Assembly (NCBI GenBank): GCA_016296945.1
Contig: JAEDHQ010000069.1
Span: forward strand, 1-7,997
Source: Bacilli bacterium
Lineage (GTDB): Bacteria > Bacillota_I > Bacilli_A > ML615J-28 > CAG-698
Reading direction: 5' to 3'
Length of the DNA: 7,997 nucleotides
Positions 6,603 to 7,997 of the stretch are shown here, piece by piece. The translations under genes and the position numbers were made by a program. Numbering within the stretch: position 1 is the stretch's first letter; each line of letters starts with the position of its first letter. Below the pieces are notes generated by a model. The model did no database searches. It saw only the letters and a list, made by a program, of their open reading frames with translations, and had not been told where the DNA came from.

Positions 6603-6677
6603 ATTGTTGAGTTTACGGGTGCTAACAGCAGTAAAGCAACCGGTAGAGGTGGAATAATTATTCGCCTTAATATTTAG
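6603..6677 (+). pseudogene. Possible remnant of a degraded coding region
   Basis: Between TGA (6600-6602) and TAG (6675-6677) runs a frame of 24 codons without a plausible start. It reads as a balanced peptide including ANSSKATGRGG. This local stretch (about 6615-6665) is visibly richer in G and C than its flanks and gives Thr, Gly, Ala and Arg codons, unlike the AT-rich spacer around it. It may be the tail of a lost gene. No family is recognised, and chance is a real alternative. Confidence 0.2.
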
Positions 6678-6720
6678 AAGAGTATAGGAAAATATTAGGT
6701 AATGCTTATTCTTACGAGTC

Positions 6721-6769
6721 TTGCTATTATATACTTGTTTAATAAAATAATTAGATTTTTATCTATAAT
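6721..6769 (+). promoter_or_regulatory. Weak promoter candidates for the KAP NTPase gene
   Basis: TTGCTA (6721-6726) and TAAAAT (6743-6748) form a -35/-10 pair with a 16-base spacer. A perfect TATAAT at 6764-6769 lacks a -35 at the right distance. Either would give a leader of roughly 85-105 bases before the ATG at 6861. The surrounding DNA is so AT-rich that these matches carry limited weight. Confidence 0.25.
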
Positions 6770-6860
6770 ATTAGATAGCGCTTCAATTATGTCCTTAGAA
6801 AAAATATTTAATATATTAGCGAAATTTTAGATATGGTTTAGATGATATTTAAGGAGAAAC

Positions 6861-7997
6861 ATGGGAAAAGAAAAAAGTATTTTTAGAGAGTTATTTACTG
6901 AATTACAACAAACAAATATTATGTACATATCTTTAATTTCCATATGTTTGCTGATAATAATTGATTACTTGAATCCAACAGGAAGAGTAATGGCAGAGTT
7001 ATGGGGAAGTACCGTAGTCATTGGGATATTGATATCATTTTGGTTCGTAATAAATAATAAAATTCTACTTTTATTTAAAGTAAATAGCATAAATGCATTA
7101 GATGATATTAATCTGTATATTGTTATAAGCGATCTAGGATATGGATTATATCTCTTAATTACCAAACAGTATTTCTCATGGAAGTTTGTAGTAGTACTTC
7201 TTATCGCTTTGCTTTCTTTGTCGATAGGGATTTATAGAATAATATGTTTGCAACAAGCGATTTTAAAGAGACTAAAAAATGATGAAGAATGCCATTTGGT
7301 AGAATTGAAGGACTTATATAAAAATAATTTAAATGTAAGTTTGCCAATATTTATTAAGGATAGAGCAGTAAAAGATGATTTGTTAGGTCGAGACAGTATA
7401 ATTACACTCCTATATAAATCAATCTGTCAAAACTTTTCAAAACAAGACTCTTTCGTTATCGGATTATCAGGTCCTTGGGGTTCAGGAAAAACTACCATTA
7501 CAAATATTGTTCGTAAACAGCTAGAAGAGCAAAATTCAGATATTAAGATAATTAGGGGACTCAATCCATGGATCTCCGGTTCAGAAGTAGTCTTATTAAA
7601 TTCATTCTACGATGCAATGTTAAATGCTTTAGGGATTAATTACAGTTCGCGAAAAATCAGAAAACAGTTAAAAGAAGTTTCAAGATATGTGATTGAAATT
7701 CCAACTGTAGGAAAATCATTGAGTAAGGTAATGGAGAATGACATTAATCAAGAAAATATAGAGAAATGGCAAGCTAACCTAAAAAATTTGATTTTAAGTA
7801 GTAATAAAAAGTATGTCCTGTTTATTGATGATTTGGATAGAGCAACAAGCACACAAATTAGATTCCTTCTAAAAATGTTAGGATCTTTGTTTGATTTACC
7901 TAATTTGATATTTATATTGCTTTATGATAGGAATAGATTAGAAAAAATATTACAAGACGATAATAAATTAAATACTTCTTTTGCAGAAAAAATAATT
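6861..7997 (+). CDS. KAP-family P-loop NTPase with N-terminal membrane anchor (partial, 3' end outside window)
   Basis: The frame stays open for 379 codons to the last base of the window. Walker A is GPWGSGKTT (204-212), followed by the KAP-type segment LNPWISGSEVVLLNSF (234-249). Walker B is VLFIDDLDR (319-327), with Asp323, Asp324 and Asp326. LIFILLYDRNRL (349-360) fits the next strand and sensor region. Four hydrophobic helices come before the NTPase domain, at about 20-38, 50-66, 83-100 and 108-126, so the ATPase would face the cytoplasm from the membrane. KAP NTPases are STAND-like ATPases, several of which are linked to phage exclusion or plasmid interference. The role here is unknown. 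The ATG at 6861 is chosen because an in-frame TGA lies at 6843-6845 and AAGGAG (6851-6856) is just upstream, although its 4-base spacing is short. The gene stands behind a terminator and appears to be a separate unit. Confidence 0.85.
   Translation, partial: MGKEKSIFRELFTELQQTNIMYISLISICLLIIIDYLNPTGRVMAELWGSTVVIGILISFWFVINNKILLLFKVNSINALDDINLYIVISDLGYGLYLLITKQYFSWKFVVVLLIALLSLSIGIYRIICLQQAILKRLKNDEECHLVELKDLYKNNLNVSLPIFIKDRAVKDDLLGRDSIITLLYKSICQNFSKQDSFVIGLSGPWGSGKTTITNIVRKQLEEQNSDIKIIRGLNPWISGSEVVLLNSFYDAMLNALGINYSSRKIRKQLKEVSRYVIEIPTVGKSLSKVMENDINQENIEKWQANLKNLILSSNKKYVLFIDDLDRATSTQIRFLLKMLGSLFDLPNLIFILLYDRNRLEKILQDDNKLNTSFAEKII

Larger units (their letters stand above)
6532..6860 (+). other. 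Non-coding gap with AT-rich stem-loops
   Basis: No intact gene is visible here. Two perfect inverted repeats stand out. The first is ATTCTAATT / AATTAGAAT at 6554-6562 and 6571-6579, with an 8-base loop. The second is TAATATTT / AAATATTA at 6668-6675 and 6690-6697, with a 14-base loop. Neither is followed by a T-run on either strand. A short protein-like open frame at 6603-6677 is listed separately. A weak promoter pair and the ribosome binding site AAGGAG (6851-6856) for the next gene lie at the right-hand end. Confidence 0.5.

Noticed and set aside
6965..7165. Minus-strand frame of 66 codons
   Set aside because: It lies wholly within the membrane region of the KAP NTPase gene on the opposite strand, with no start signal and no recognisable product.

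Overview
The window is AT-rich throughout and reads as a low-GC Gram-positive (Firmicutes) chromosome or large plasmid, most likely Lactobacillaceae or a relative. The reasons are low GC, Shine-Dalgarno-type starts, a YSIRK-like signal peptide on a surface protein, and a teichoic-acid-style phosphocholine (lic) theme. The genus assignment is inference. All recognised genes lie on the + strand.

Region 1 (1-274) carries what may be the last 21 codons of an upstream gene (3-68), then a leader. The leader has an extended -10 promoter (235-240) and a perfect 8-bp inverted repeat (191-217) that covers the expected -35 position.

Region 2 (275-4218) is a tight three-gene operon for acquiring and activating choline. 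The first gene encodes a fusion of a winged helix-turn-helix, a LicC-like cytidylyltransferase and a LicA-like choline kinase. The second overlaps it by 17 bases and encodes a separate LicC-like nucleotidyltransferase. The third starts 1 base after the second stops and encodes a BCCT-family transporter with a complete quaternary-ammonium aromatic box. Together they could import choline, phosphorylate it and make CDP-choline, with the DNA-binding domain possibly controlling the operon. No LicD-type phosphocholine transferase is present in the window.

Region 3 (4341-6470) is a secreted protein made of a signal peptide, a polar linker and eight copies of a module of about 71 residues. The modules are built from aromatic cell-wall (choline- or glucan-binding-type) repeats. 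It has no recognisable catalytic domain and no sortase signal. Its position behind a choline-activation operon suggests that it docks on the phosphocholine the operon helps to make. A strong intrinsic terminator follows (6489-6531).

Region 4 (6532-6860) is non-coding. It has AT-rich stem-loops, a short protein-like remnant and weak promoter candidates. Region 5 (6861-7997) is the 5' part of a gene for a membrane-anchored KAP-type P-loop NTPase, cut off by the window end. It is a separate transcription unit with no visible link to choline.
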